A DNA stretch of 64,000 bases. Origin: a virus. A model generated the notes under the pieces. The model ran no database searches, was not told where the DNA came from, and worked only from the letters and a program-made list of their open reading frames with translations. Positions 9,097 through 18,033 of this stretch are shown one piece after another. Positions within the stretch are counted from its first letter, which is position 1, and each line of letters begins with the position of its first letter. The translations under genes and the position numbers were made by a program. The stretch is from positions 47,052 through 111,051 of IMG/VR virus record IMGVR_UViG_3300021091_000027; one strand, written 5' to 3'.

Positions 9097-9134
9097 ACAA
9101 AACCCAGGGTTCATGGGCCCTGGGTTTTGTTTTA
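9097..9134. terminator. Bidirectional terminator between convergent operons
   Basis: A perfect 13-bp inverted repeat (arms 9097-9109 and 9118-9130, ACAAAACCCAGGG and its complement) with an 8-nt loop. It is flanked by T-rich sequence on both strands and lies between convergent genes. A second, smaller stem (AAGGCG/CGCCTT) lies just upstream at about 9052-9071. Together they can end transcription from both sides. Confidence 0.8.
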
Positions 9135-9151
9135 ATATGTCTATTAAGTTT

Positions 9152-9727
9152 TTAGAGTAAACCTTTTTGAATTAGCCTTCTTTGAAAATCTCTTGCCAGC
9201 TGTTGTTTAAGCTCTGGGTCGGAGAACACCTCTACATCACCTAGATCTGCTCCAACCGGCAGGTTTTGCATCAAGTTTTCAATTTCCTTATTCTTTCTTA
9301 CTTTCTTACCATAGCCGTACATTGCTCCAGCGCCGCCTCCCAGTAGAGCGCCTATAGCTGCGCCAAGTGGAGCATTAGAGCCTCTTAAAGCTCCGACGCT
9401 TCCGCCTAATCCTCCGCCCAATAAAGCTCCCAAGGCTCCTGCGCCCAAGCCTGCCCACGATGGACTGGATAGGCCTGAAGATACTGGGTCTGCTGGGGTG
9501 CTAAATAACATTGGCAAAATCTTGGCTTTAGCTTTGTCTATTTCATCAATTTCGTCTTTAGTAAAGTATCTTTTGCAACCAAATCCGGGGGTGCACTTGA
9601 TAGGAACATCTACTATGGATTCTGAAGATGAGATTTCGGCTTTTTTCTCGGAGATGTCCGCACAGCTTTCTTTAAGCCATCTTCTTAGATCTGCCTTCTT
9701 TAAATTAATGTATGCATCAAGATTCAT
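9152..9727 (-). CDS. Glycine-zipper virion or assembly protein
   Basis: 191 residues. A charged N-terminal part is followed by a long Gly/Ala/Leu segment (about residues 92-140, GALGALLGGGLGGSVGAL, then GAAIGALLGGGAGAMYGYGK). This is a glycine zipper able to form packed membrane-spanning or coiled helices. The tail is charged and helical. Upstream on the minus strand is GGGAG 7 bp before the ATG. Such proteins in phages are often internal virion proteins that meet the host membrane during DNA entry; that role is inferred. Confidence 0.55.
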   Translation of the reverse strand: MNLDAYINLKKADLRRWLKESCADISEKKAEISSSESIVDVPIKCTPGFGCKRYFTKDEIDEIDKAKAKILPMLFSTPADPVSSGLSSPSWAGLGAGALGALLGGGLGGSVGALRGSNAPLGAAIGALLGGGAGAMYGYGKKVRKNKEIENLMQNLPVGADLGDVEVFSDPELKQQLARDFQRRLIQKGLL

Positions 9728-10425
9728 TTAGACACTCCCTTTGCAAACCCTGATACAAACTTATTCCATGACCTAGAGTCCTTATTCATCAATGGCACGT
9801 TGTTAAGCTCCAGCATCATCTTGCTGGTCCTCCTATCGACATATGCCTGTACGTCATCTTTGAATTTAATTTGATTTTGGATCATTATTTGAAGTTGTAC
9901 GGTATCTGTAGCGTAGGATTCCATATTTGCTACATAATCGTTTGGGCCCATTTCCGCTACTTTTGAAAGCGATGGAGGCAAACGATAGAGGCCCAGCTCC
10001 TTACAGATCTCGCCTATATATCTACGAACTTCTGGACTGAGACGCTCAGGGGTGTTGGAGTCCAGCATAGTGAGCTCGGTAATAGCCCAAGCACATTCAT
10101 ATGGATCGGCTATGTCAAAGACGTCATAGCTCATAGGTGTTCCACTTAAAACATTGGCACAGTTCATAAAAGTGGACACATCTGTATGAACTAGGTCGGT
10201 CGTCAAAGAGTTCCAAAGTGCCCATATTTTATCGGTGTTCACATCAGGGATATCAGATACTGAAAACCCCTCCTCAAGCTCCTGACGAAATGCCTGAGGG
10301 TCCATATCAAAGATCTCCTGACCGTAAGAGTCCAGAATCATAGTAAGCAGCACAGTGCCGACGGTATCCCGACTTTTCCACAGCTGATCGTACGCTTTAG
10401 ATGCTGTTATGCTTTTAATTGGCAT
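9724..10425 (-). CDS. Unknown protein in minus-strand cluster
   Basis: 233 residues, mostly helical, acidic in the middle, no cysteine motif. The end overlaps the start of the glycine-zipper gene by 4 bp, so the two are translationally coupled. No family recognised. The cluster shares no enzyme motifs, which favours structural or assembly roles. Confidence 0.5.
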   Translation of the reverse strand: MPIKSITASKAYDQLWKSRDTVGTVLLTMILDSYGQEIFDMDPQAFRQELEEGFSVSDIPDVNTDKIWALWNSLTTDLVHTDVSTFMNCANVLSGTPMSYDVFDIADPYECAWAITELTMLDSNTPERLSPEVRRYIGEICKELGLYRLPPSLSKVAEMGPNDYVANMESYATDTVQLQIMIQNQIKFKDDVQAYVDRRTSKMMLELNNVPLMNKDSRSWNKFVSGFAKGVSK

Positions 10426-10436
10426 TAGATTTCAGT

Positions 10437-11249
10437 TTATTCTTCTGCCTTTGCAAGGTTATCTGCGAATATGCCGGCGTTAGGATAAGCCTCGTTGATA
10501 AGTTTAGATTGCATCTCAATCTGCTTCTTCAGATCCTTCTTTGTATCAAGGATATGAGATATAGCTGGATTCTTATAGGTGCCAGTATATCTCTTTTTGG
10601 CGGCATCTGATAGCTGCTTGTACATCTTTGCAACAGCTTTGTAGTCGGCACCTGGCGCTGCAACGCCTAAGGTGTGCTCCTTTATCAGAGTTTGAATCTG
10701 CTTAGCTATATTTGGGTTTTTAGATAGGCTATCAACTATATTCTTGTCCGAGGTGAATATCCTAGAAAGAAAGCCCATTTCCTTCTTTCTCTCTGCCAAT
10801 AACTCATCCAGTCGCTTGTCTGCTTCAGATCTATCAAGTAAGGTTAGCGCTGCACTGCTTAGATTTTTACGTGAATCAGATGTTACCAATGGGTGTTGGC
10901 CAAGGCTTATTCCCGTTATTCCCAAAGCTCGTAAGTAAGCGATTGTACTCGCAGCTAATGCAGTAGCGGTTCCGGGACCAAAAGCTATATCCTTGTCCTT
11001 AAGCTTCTTTCCGTCTAGCATCCCCTTTCTACTGACACTCTTGGCCTGTCGTGCAGCATCGTTGATATTCATTGCTGCGAACTGCAAAACCGTCTTGTTG
11101 ATGTCGTCGGCCGTCAGGTTTCTATTCTCATGCGGATGCGGAGTCATACCTGCCATTCTGTCGTTCCAAAATGACATAAGATACTCCTCTTCTGATGGAA
11201 TACTGTGTGTGGCAGCTAATTTTCTTAAATTATTTGCTACTTTAATCAT
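10437..11249 (-). CDS. Unknown protein with MIKVANNL start
   Basis: 270 residues, helical and lysine-rich. It begins MIKVANNLRKLAATHS, and its first eight residues are identical to those of the next gene upstream (11264-11680), together with matching DNA around the start codon. An Ala/Leu-rich stretch (about residues 88-105, ATALAASTIAYLRALG) could be a buried or membrane helix. The N-terminus might be a shared processing or targeting tag. Family not recognised. Confidence 0.5.
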   Translation of the reverse strand: MIKVANNLRKLAATHSIPSEEEYLMSFWNDRMAGMTPHPHENRNLTADDINKTVLQFAAMNINDAARQAKSVSRKGMLDGKKLKDKDIAFGPGTATALAASTIAYLRALGITGISLGQHPLVTSDSRKNLSSAALTLLDRSEADKRLDELLAERKKEMGFLSRIFTSDKNIVDSLSKNPNIAKQIQTLIKEHTLGVAAPGADYKAVAKMYKQLSDAAKKRYTGTYKNPAISHILDTKKDLKKQIEMQSKLINEAYPNAGIFADNLAKAEE

Positions 11250-11263
11250 AACTTATTTTTCTT

Positions 11264-11680
11264 TTATTTGTTCCCGGGTGTTTTCCCAGGATATAACGGA
11301 CCTAACTCGGTCTCGACTGTGGTCGAACCTTCACCTTGAGATCTAGGGTTCCCGGGAATCGTTATTGTTGGATTGCCGTGTATGGGGATGTAATCATCCA
11401 GCAGGCGATTTTTAGCTTTAAGACCCCCGTACAGGCCTACTCCGCCACCCAGTCCGAGTCCGGCCAGGCCACCATAGCCGAGGCCTTTTAGAATCGACTT
11501 GCCTCTCAGCGCCTGAATCAAGCCGCCAATGGCAGAACCCCCCAGGGCCCCCAGACCGCCGCCGATGGCGGTGTTCGTATACGGCAGGATCTTGGCGAGA
11601 TCTGCGAGCGTTCCACTCCACTGCAAACCGGCAGACTTGACAGAGACCATACGTTGAAGATTATTTGCTACTTTAATCAT
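11264..11680 (-). CDS. Glycine-zipper membrane-type protein with MIKVANNL start
   Basis: 138 residues. After the shared MIKVANNL N-terminus there is a long glycine-rich hydrophobic region (about residues 37-88: GGGLGALGGSAIGGLIQAL, then GLGYGGLAGLGLGGGVGLYGG). It resembles a two-helix glycine-zipper membrane insertion unit, as in the gene at 9152-9727. The C-terminus is polar and proline-rich. Probably a virion protein acting at the host membrane, or a holin-like factor; neither can be settled from the sequence. Confidence 0.5.
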   Translation of the reverse strand: MIKVANNLQRMVSVKSAGLQWSGTLADLAKILPYTNTAIGGGLGALGGSAIGGLIQALRGKSILKGLGYGGLAGLGLGGGVGLYGGLKAKNRLLDDYIPIHGNPTITIPGNPRSQGEGSTTVETELGPLYPGKTPGNK

Positions 11681-11682
11681 AA

Positions 11683-13029
11683 TTACATTTCTTGGGCTGT
11701 GCCTATTTGAGAGTTAAGAGAGTTCTGTTCGTGCTGTTGTCTTGCTTGTCGAGCCTTAACCGCAGCGAGTCCAGCCTGAGCATCGAGAGCATCTAGTTTA
11801 GCTTGTTCTTTCTTTTCGTTCATGCGAGCCTCAAAAGAAGAATCGTCTTCGCCGGGCATTGGATTAGTGTCATCCATAAGCATTTGTTGCATAGCGGGCA
11901 TCATGCCCATATTGGCTTCTTTAAATAAACGACTCAGTAGATCGTCGGTTGTTTCTGGTATATAGCCGGAGGTCTTAACAGCTTCTTCAAAGCGGCGGGC
12001 TTCTGGTTTAGGCATAGTGGGCAGAATTTCTGCAGCCTTGTTGCGGTCTACGTTAAAGCCATCTGTCTGGCAGTAAGACAAAAAATCGTCTCCAGCAATC
12101 TTAAGGCCTTTTTCAAGTTGATGGTCGCTGATCTTGGTGAGATCTACTGGGATGCCAGTAGTTAAATGAACAATTCCATCAGCTACTGATGCAGCTTTAG
12201 TAAGGCTGACCCTAAAGCATACATCAATGGGGTGCTGCAGAGCCGAACCCCACTTTGAATTTAAGCCGTGTTTAATATCAAAAGCCTCTAGGCAGTTACA
12301 AATTATATCCCCCGCGTTACACAATTCAAATGGATGGGTGCTTAAATCATTGGCTACTTTTAATAACTCATCTTCAAGTTCTGACCACTTAACGGTAGGT
12401 ATGCTACTTAATCTGTCTGTGATAGCAACAGCTATTTTGCAGTTTATATTTGAATAAGTATTTGAATTAGCAACTCTGTCAATATAGGCAGCAGCTTTTA
12501 CGTTTAATTTAAAAATGTCTGCCCTTGCCTGCAACTTAGAGGCTGTTTTCCTTTGAACATCTGTAAGAAACTTATACCTATTTTCATATAGCCACTCTGC
12601 GCTGGCCGTAGCTGCTTCTTTGGTGTGATCTGGACATCTTTCTATCTTTGCACCTTTATGCTCAAATGTCATAGCATACGATACTGGAATAATTTGTTGT
12701 TCAAATGCAGATTTGATAGTTTCTACATCTTCTAAGATGCCCCAAACTCTTGCTGCATTTAATAATTTTACTTCAGCTTGTTTCCCTATCGGTGAAGTGC
12801 TACACTGGTTGCCGTAGAAATAAAGAGCAGAACACCAGCAATCAGATTTACTGTCGAGGGCAAATTTCTTGTTTACTGTGTCCGCAAAGCATTTAGAACT
12901 CTTTATAGCAGCGGCGTCTTTAGTAAGAACGCCTGCAGACTTAACATATTCAGGCATTGCCACTTGTTGTATGAGCGCATTATAGTACTTTTTAGAGACG
13001 TCATCAGTTATGTCAATCCAGCGAATCAT
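11683..13029 (-). CDS. Unknown helical protein, possible virion or core component
   Basis: 448 residues. Largely helical with scattered cysteines (CWCSALYFYGNQC near 65, CNAGDIICNC near 240). The C-terminal 80 residues are a charged, Gln/Ala-rich coil (LDAQAGLAAVKARQARQQHE). The minus-strand start at 13029 is supported by AAGGAA about 10 bp upstream. Its first 20 bp overlap head-to-head with the plus-strand gene beginning at 13010. No family recognised. Confidence 0.5.
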   Translation of the reverse strand: MIRWIDITDDVSKKYYNALIQQVAMPEYVKSAGVLTKDAAAIKSSKCFADTVNKKFALDSKSDCWCSALYFYGNQCSTSPIGKQAEVKLLNAARVWGILEDVETIKSAFEQQIIPVSYAMTFEHKGAKIERCPDHTKEAATASAEWLYENRYKFLTDVQRKTASKLQARADIFKLNVKAAAYIDRVANSNTYSNINCKIAVAITDRLSSIPTVKWSELEDELLKVANDLSTHPFELCNAGDIICNCLEAFDIKHGLNSKWGSALQHPIDVCFRVSLTKAASVADGIVHLTTGIPVDLTKISDHQLEKGLKIAGDDFLSYCQTDGFNVDRNKAAEILPTMPKPEARRFEEAVKTSGYIPETTDDLLSRLFKEANMGMMPAMQQMLMDDTNPMPGEDDSSFEARMNEKKEQAKLDALDAQAGLAAVKARQARQQHEQNSLNSQIGTAQEM

Positions 13030-15682
13030 AGATGGTGTTCCTTCGGAAAAGTTCTACTCGGCCTTCCATTATACAAAAATTCTGAAACTTTTGGGCTACG
13101 ACGATATTGCCAAACCTGGCAGTTATGTTAGATGCATTAAGTGTAAAACTGCAAATATGTACGTTTCGGCGTTAATTCCATTTGGCGGATGGATGTACTG
13201 CGATAAATGTAAACTTTCATGTGAAGGCCTTCGCCTGTACGGCCAGGCGTACAAGATCTTAAATCCAGAAGAATTAGTACATAAAATTGCAGAAGAGCTA
13301 AAAATAAAAGATCTGTTAATGGAAGATTTAATTAGTTATTCTACATTTTATCAAAGGTATTACAATAAAGTATTGAAGGTGTGGGAAATCGCCAGAAACA
13401 ACATGTTTCCAACCGCTAATAGATTTGCTACAGGCAGACTTAGCGAACTTAATCTTTGGGTAAGTCAGGAGACCTATAATCGAGGATTTACAGATTGGTT
13501 CGGATATGCCCATAAACATGAAATAGAGGAGCTGCTGGAAGATAAAATCCATGGATTTGGAAAAGCTACAGAAGGGCTAATAGTTACTCCTTTTTACTTA
13601 AACCCTGGATTTATTTCAGGATTTGGATTTATAGGAAATAAAGACCAGCTTAATTATTTAAACGTCTTAAGTGGGCACTATCCAGGATACTGCGGCTTAA
13701 ATTCTTGTCATAGAGACCCCTCTGCAGAGGTCTATGTCTTAGATCACCCCCTTCAAGCAGCGAGAATAGTCCAAAAATGTACGATAGAGCGTTATAATAA
13801 ATTGTCTGTGGTGGCCAAGTCCCCAATAGGTCAATTAGATCCACTGTTCTTACCTAAGCCAACAATCGTTTGGACGGACGCCCCAGATACCGCATTTTTA
13901 AAAACTTGTATAAAGTCTAAAAACTTTAAAATAATGCTAGATGATACTCCGTATATTTGGAGGCCTGCTGAGAAAACATCAAAGTTATGGATGGGTAATT
14001 TAATGCCTACGATCCATAAACATATATCTGAAAATAATTTAATCAATCCTTTGGATTTTCTCACTACAGAACTTATCACAATGGGGGTTGTAAACGCTAG
14101 GAATGTCGTAAAAGCTATGGAGCTTTCGACATTTCAAAAGAACCTCATACTTGCTTCGTGCTCAAATACGATACGAGAAGAGCTTGAGGATATTCTTGAG
14201 AATGTGGCAACCTCTCAACTAGTAATAATAGATAAAAAAATAGTATTTGAAAAAGATGGAAAACTGTGGATGCAGGGTTCCAGGGAAATTCCAGATGAAC
14301 TCATATGCAATGCTACAGTGAGAATCACTAATATATGCAGATCAAAACAAGATGGAAAGGCGTCTTTGTTTGGGAGATTTACATTTGAAGGCAAAGAAGT
14401 GGATTTTCAGATGGACGAAGAACTCCTGGAATCCGATCCTGCAAAAGCTCTTGCATTAATTTCTGTCAATGCAGGCATATCAAAGCATCCATTTTTGCTC
14501 GATTCAATGTCTAAAAAGTATTTAGACATAATATTGAGACTTAGTTCACCAGAGGTGCATGCTGTGCAGAACTACGTTGGCTATGACTTTGATACCGGTA
14601 GATTCAATATACCTAGAATGTCGATAGATTCGCACCAGATAAGAGTCGGAGTTCCATTCGTAATGGATGACGTGGAGCCGCCCTGTGCATCCGTAATGAT
14701 GGATCCCGGCATAGCCATAGACTCAATAGCCAGTTTATTTGATTATGGGCCAGAAACAGCGGCATATATGGCAGGAATGGCCTCCATGATTTCTGCTATA
14801 CATTCGGTCATCAACGAATCTTCGAGAACAAATACCTTGTTTGGGGGTAGCAAAGGATCCTTGGCAGAATATATATTTGACGTAATCAGGATGGATTTAG
14901 GCCTGAAGGCCACCACTTTGAACAACAAAGATGATATGGAGTCTGCTCACTCCTTAGCCACTATACACCACGTACCTGTAGCCATAGATGGCAATAGATC
15001 CAAGCCCAAGCTTTTGGCTCAGTGGCTGGAGGGACAAGGCCTAAACAGCATGGTTGTCGTTAATCCTATGATGGCGTCGGCCCTAGCTGCTGATAAGGAT
15101 TGGGCATTTGTGCGAGCAGATGTGCCGTTCTCATATGAAACAAAGGCTTTATTGAAAAGTGAAAATGCATTTCCTTTTCTCATGCAGTATTCTCTTACAG
15201 TAAAGCATAATGGACCACATAGCTTTTTAGATAACCTAAAGTATTTGGCTAATTCTCTAAACAAACCCGCACGAGTAATAGAGGCCGCAAAGGCTATGGT
15301 TTCCACAAAAGGTTACATAAATAGCTCTTCAGCAGCCGCACACTTAATAAACTTTATACATGAGGGTGTCGAAAACGGCATGTTCAAGACCTTTACTGGG
15401 GAAAGCACTAAGAAGCGGTATGTGATATTAAAAAATCCAATGGAAGACATTGTGGCAATAGATTTAGCTAATTTGTGGGGTCAGATGAGGTATTACAACA
15501 TACCTGTAGTGGCTTGGGAAGCAGCTATTTTACATTTAAAAGACCTTGGAGCAAAAAGTATGACCAAAAATGGAGTATCCTTATTGGTATTACCTAAGCC
15601 CACATGGAATACCCTTGTGTCGTCAATAAAGAGATTAAAAAGCCTTAGAAAAGCGGCTTTGATGAATCTATTTAACAACTAA
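13010..15682 (+). CDS. Primase/helicase-like protein with zinc ribbon and degenerate ATPase core
   Basis: 890 residues. The N-terminus holds a CIKC-x18-CDKC zinc ribbon (C42, C45, C64, C67) like primase zinc domains. A middle EVYVLDHPLQAARIV segment may be a relic TOPRIM fold. Around residues 605-660 the layout (FGGSKGSLAEYIFD, then VPVAIDG) resembles DUF927/D5-type helicases, but the Walker A lysine and Walker B acidic pair are missing. Likely a nucleic-acid-binding protein derived from a primase-helicase that no longer hydrolyses ATP. It begins inside the first codons of the divergent gene and has only a weak ribosome site. Confidence 0.5.
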   Translation: MSIQRIIDGVPSEKFYSAFHYTKILKLLGYDDIAKPGSYVRCIKCKTANMYVSALIPFGGWMYCDKCKLSCEGLRLYGQAYKILNPEELVHKIAEELKIKDLLMEDLISYSTFYQRYYNKVLKVWEIARNNMFPTANRFATGRLSELNLWVSQETYNRGFTDWFGYAHKHEIEELLEDKIHGFGKATEGLIVTPFYLNPGFISGFGFIGNKDQLNYLNVLSGHYPGYCGLNSCHRDPSAEVYVLDHPLQAARIVQKCTIERYNKLSVVAKSPIGQLDPLFLPKPTIVWTDAPDTAFLKTCIKSKNFKIMLDDTPYIWRPAEKTSKLWMGNLMPTIHKHISENNLINPLDFLTTELITMGVVNARNVVKAMELSTFQKNLILASCSNTIREELEDILENVATSQLVIIDKKIVFEKDGKLWMQGSREIPDELICNATVRITNICRSKQDGKASLFGRFTFEGKEVDFQMDEELLESDPAKALALISVNAGISKHPFLLDSMSKKYLDIILRLSSPEVHAVQNYVGYDFDTGRFNIPRMSIDSHQIRVGVPFVMDDVEPPCASVMMDPGIAIDSIASLFDYGPETAAYMAGMASMISAIHSVINESSRTNTLFGGSKGSLAEYIFDVIRMDLGLKATTLNNKDDMESAHSLATIHHVPVAIDGNRSKPKLLAQWLEGQGLNSMVVVNPMMASALAADKDWAFVRADVPFSYETKALLKSENAFPFLMQYSLTVKHNGPHSFLDNLKYLANSLNKPARVIEAAKAMVSTKGYINSSSAAAHLINFIHEGVENGMFKTFTGESTKKRYVILKNPMEDIVAIDLANLWGQMRYYNIPVVAWEAAILHLKDLGAKSMTKNGVSLLVLPKPTWNTLVSSIKRLKSLRKAALMNLFNN

Positions 15683-15890
15683 TAATGTGTTAAAATAATA
15701 TAACGGTTGCTAACTCTATATTAGCAGAAAAATGTAGGCTAAAATAGCCTTATTAATATGTTAAAATACTTTAGTACCTATTTGCTACTAAAGCGCACTT
15801 TTTCTATCTTATTACAGGTTTATACATATAATAAGATAGAAAAAGGCGTACTGCCCTGATTTAAACTACTTGTTTTTTCAGCCTTAGCTA
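15683..15890. other. Intergenic region with four consecutive hairpins
   Basis: This 208-bp stretch between convergent genes has no ORF. It holds stems TGCTAA/TTAGCA (about 15709-15727), AGGCTA/TAGCCT (about 15737-15751), TTTAGTA/TACTAAA (about 15770-15792) and a 16-bp perfect stem at 15798-15845. Two copies of a TGTTAAAATA block (about 15688 and 15757) lie among them. The last hairpin is a terminator; the rest is unexplained. Confidence 0.6.
15798..15845. terminator. 16-bp bidirectional terminator
   Basis: Perfect inverted repeat, CTTTTTCTATCTTATT at 15798-15813 with its complement at 15830-15845 and a 16-nt loop. T-runs occur at both outer ends, so each strand would form a stem followed by U residues. 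It separates the primase-like gene (+) from the terminase gene (-). Confidence 0.7.
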
Positions 15891-17840
15891 TTAGTCAAGA
15901 TCGGTATTATTGTAGTAGGCCGATGGATTACTCATGTGTATGTGCTCGTCTCCATCCAATACTTCGTCCATAAGGTTTGGTATGAGCTCTGGGTATCTTC
16001 TCCACAAGGTTATTACAGCAAATGCTACGGCATGTAGGAAATCGTCTGGCATTCCAGGATTTCTACGGATGTATCTTCGCTCTGTGCCAAACATACTTTC
16101 ACTACTTTCTTCATAAACAGCCAAAAAATGGTCCATTATGTTCTGGCCCACTGAGTCAACCATGCTGTCATACTGGGGAAATCGTATGTTTTTGTTCTTA
16201 ATTGCCAGGCATACCGCCGCTATAACTTTACTTTTGTCCAAATTGTAATAGCTAGTTGGATTTATACTCGTAGGGGGTACGAATTGCAGCATGGATTTTA
16301 TACTTCCGCTGGCTGCATATCTGCAGTTTATGAGTCTAGAGTCCGGAACTCCGATGCTTCTCATGATGCTAAGCCTTACTTCTCCTGCAACTGCAACGTC
16401 ATGGGCTATGGTGGTGCATTTAAATTCATTGGAGATTTCTACAATCTCTTTGGTTTCGAGCACCGAGTCCATCATTGCAGGAAATACATGGCCAAATACG
16501 ATATCTATGTTTCCATCTGGCATGTAGCAAGCCACTGCAGCAGCTGTCATTGATTGAAATCGACTTCCTTTTCCTCCCCAATCCACCCCTAGCACTCTGT
16601 CTACGTATTTTAAGACCTGAGAAGCATTTTCCTTAGAGTTGGCAGGTAAAACTCCAGCGGCCTTTAGCTCACTCTGACTCACCAACCTTTGGCCCTCATC
16701 ACACGCCTCTCCAAGAACTTCATTGATAAAAACAGCCGGAGCCACCAACTCTCTTTTTAAAAGCAATGATTTCCAATTTTTGGGGTTTGCATAATGAACT
16801 GGGGCTATGACTTGAGGAACGTGGTAGCTCGGAAAGTTATTAGACTTTTCTTTATATTTATGAACCCAGAATCCCTTTTCAGGTTGAAGTAGTTTATGAC
16901 ATTTGGCACAGCACAATCCTTCGGGACGAATCATTTCCATAACGCCAAGGCCAGGACCTGAGCCTTCAACGGTGGGAATATTCCAATGGTTGCAATGGTC
17001 GCACTTCATAAACCATTCGGCCTGAGATGATTGGAGTCTTAACTGCTCTATAACGTTATCTACGGTTTTGCTAGTGCCGGCGTACATTTCTGATCGTTTT
17101 TCAGACGCAGACATGCACTCTCTAACAATGTCTAGGAATTCTGGATTGAGATCCTGTATCTCGTCCATTCGTATGCCATCCACAGACAAGCCGCGAATTC
17201 TATCTACGGACAGTTTGGCAAATGAGAACCACAGCTCTGATCCGTTTTTGAACGTTTTTTGCATGACTGAATCCACGCAGTTATTGTCCATCAGTATGGA
17301 CTTAATGTAGGACTCGTGCACAAATTGTCGTATATATTGGTGGCTAAACCGACGTATTTGCTCGAACTGAGGTGCCATATATAACACCTTGAAACGATTT
17401 ATCGAGGCTGCCTGCAAAACTCCTTGGGCAGCAATGTGAGTAGACTTGCCAACTTGACGAGCACATACAAGCAATGTTCTGTCTGGTAAATTAGGATAAA
17501 AAAGTGGCTCAAAAAACTTATGTTTGACCAAAGTAAACGGTCGTCCATTTAATCTGAGCATTGATGCGAGACAAATTGGAGACGACTTATTCATGCTCAA
17601 ATACATGTTCATGAATTTTGTAAAATCCTCAATGTTGAGGCGACTGTACATTTCTTTAATTTTTTCTGGAGGTAGGGCAAATATCATGTTGTCTATATCG
17701 TCTACCTGACATATAGATTTCATATTATTAGCCATATCCACAACCCATTTGGGGGCCAAAGAAGTCAAATCCGTTTTTGACTTTTGTTCGTTACTTTTTT
17801 CGGAGTTATTCATGCAATTATCTGAAAGCCCAGGAGACAT
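15891..17840 (-). CDS. terL: Terminase large subunit (DNA packaging ATPase-nuclease)
   Basis: 649 residues. Pumps phage DNA into proheads and cuts it. Walker A is ARQVGKST (about residues 127-134), Walker B is GIRMDEIQDL, and the RNase H-like nuclease half shows VLGVDWGGKGS and a late DDFLHAVAF acidic pair. Between the domains is a zinc ribbon (KCDHCNHW, then CCAKCHK) like those of lambda GpA-type terminases. An alternative start is the Met at residue 10 (17813). The 5' end overlaps a divergent membrane-protein gene. No small terminase is recognisable beside it. Confidence 0.93.
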   Translation of the reverse strand: MSPGLSDNCMNNSEKSNEQKSKTDLTSLAPKWVVDMANNMKSICQVDDIDNMIFALPPEKIKEMYSRLNIEDFTKFMNMYLSMNKSSPICLASMLRLNGRPFTLVKHKFFEPLFYPNLPDRTLLVCARQVGKSTHIAAQGVLQAASINRFKVLYMAPQFEQIRRFSHQYIRQFVHESYIKSILMDNNCVDSVMQKTFKNGSELWFSFAKLSVDRIRGLSVDGIRMDEIQDLNPEFLDIVRECMSASEKRSEMYAGTSKTVDNVIEQLRLQSSQAEWFMKCDHCNHWNIPTVEGSGPGLGVMEMIRPEGLCCAKCHKLLQPEKGFWVHKYKEKSNNFPSYHVPQVIAPVHYANPKNWKSLLLKRELVAPAVFINEVLGEACDEGQRLVSQSELKAAGVLPANSKENASQVLKYVDRVLGVDWGGKGSRFQSMTAAAVACYMPDGNIDIVFGHVFPAMMDSVLETKEIVEISNEFKCTTIAHDVAVAGEVRLSIMRSIGVPDSRLINCRYAASGSIKSMLQFVPPTSINPTSYYNLDKSKVIAAVCLAIKNKNIRFPQYDSMVDSVGQNIMDHFLAVYEESSESMFGTERRYIRRNPGMPDDFLHAVAFAVITLWRRYPELIPNLMDEVLDGDEHIHMSNPSAYYNNTDLD

Positions 17841-18033
17841 GCTGGCAAGACTGGCTAAAGACTTTTTTGTATCTGCCTATAAATTGTGTATTTTATTGGC
17901 CACAGGTTTGATAATACTAGGTAAATTTGTTTTTGACAACTTATACAAGCTAGTGGATATCGATAAAAAGGGACAAACTGAAGTAAGAAGGGTAGTATAT
18001 GAGACAGAAGAGGAGAGTAGTAACAATAAATGA
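17812..18033 (+). CDS. Small single-helix membrane protein
   Basis: 73 residues starting MQLSESPGDMLARL. The ATG at 17812 has GGAG 6 bp upstream and is preferred to an in-frame ATG 63 bp earlier. One hydrophobic segment (AYKLCILLATGLIILGKFVF, about residues 22-41) should span the membrane, followed by a charged cytoplasmic-type tail. The gene starts inside the 5' end of the divergent terminase gene. It heads a run of small membrane proteins, a layout common for lysis or membrane-modifying genes, but it lacks holin- or spanin-specific features. Confidence 0.55.
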   Translation: MQLSESPGDMLARLAKDFFVSAYKLCILLATGLIILGKFVFDNLYKLVDIDKKGQTEVRRVVYETEEESSNNK

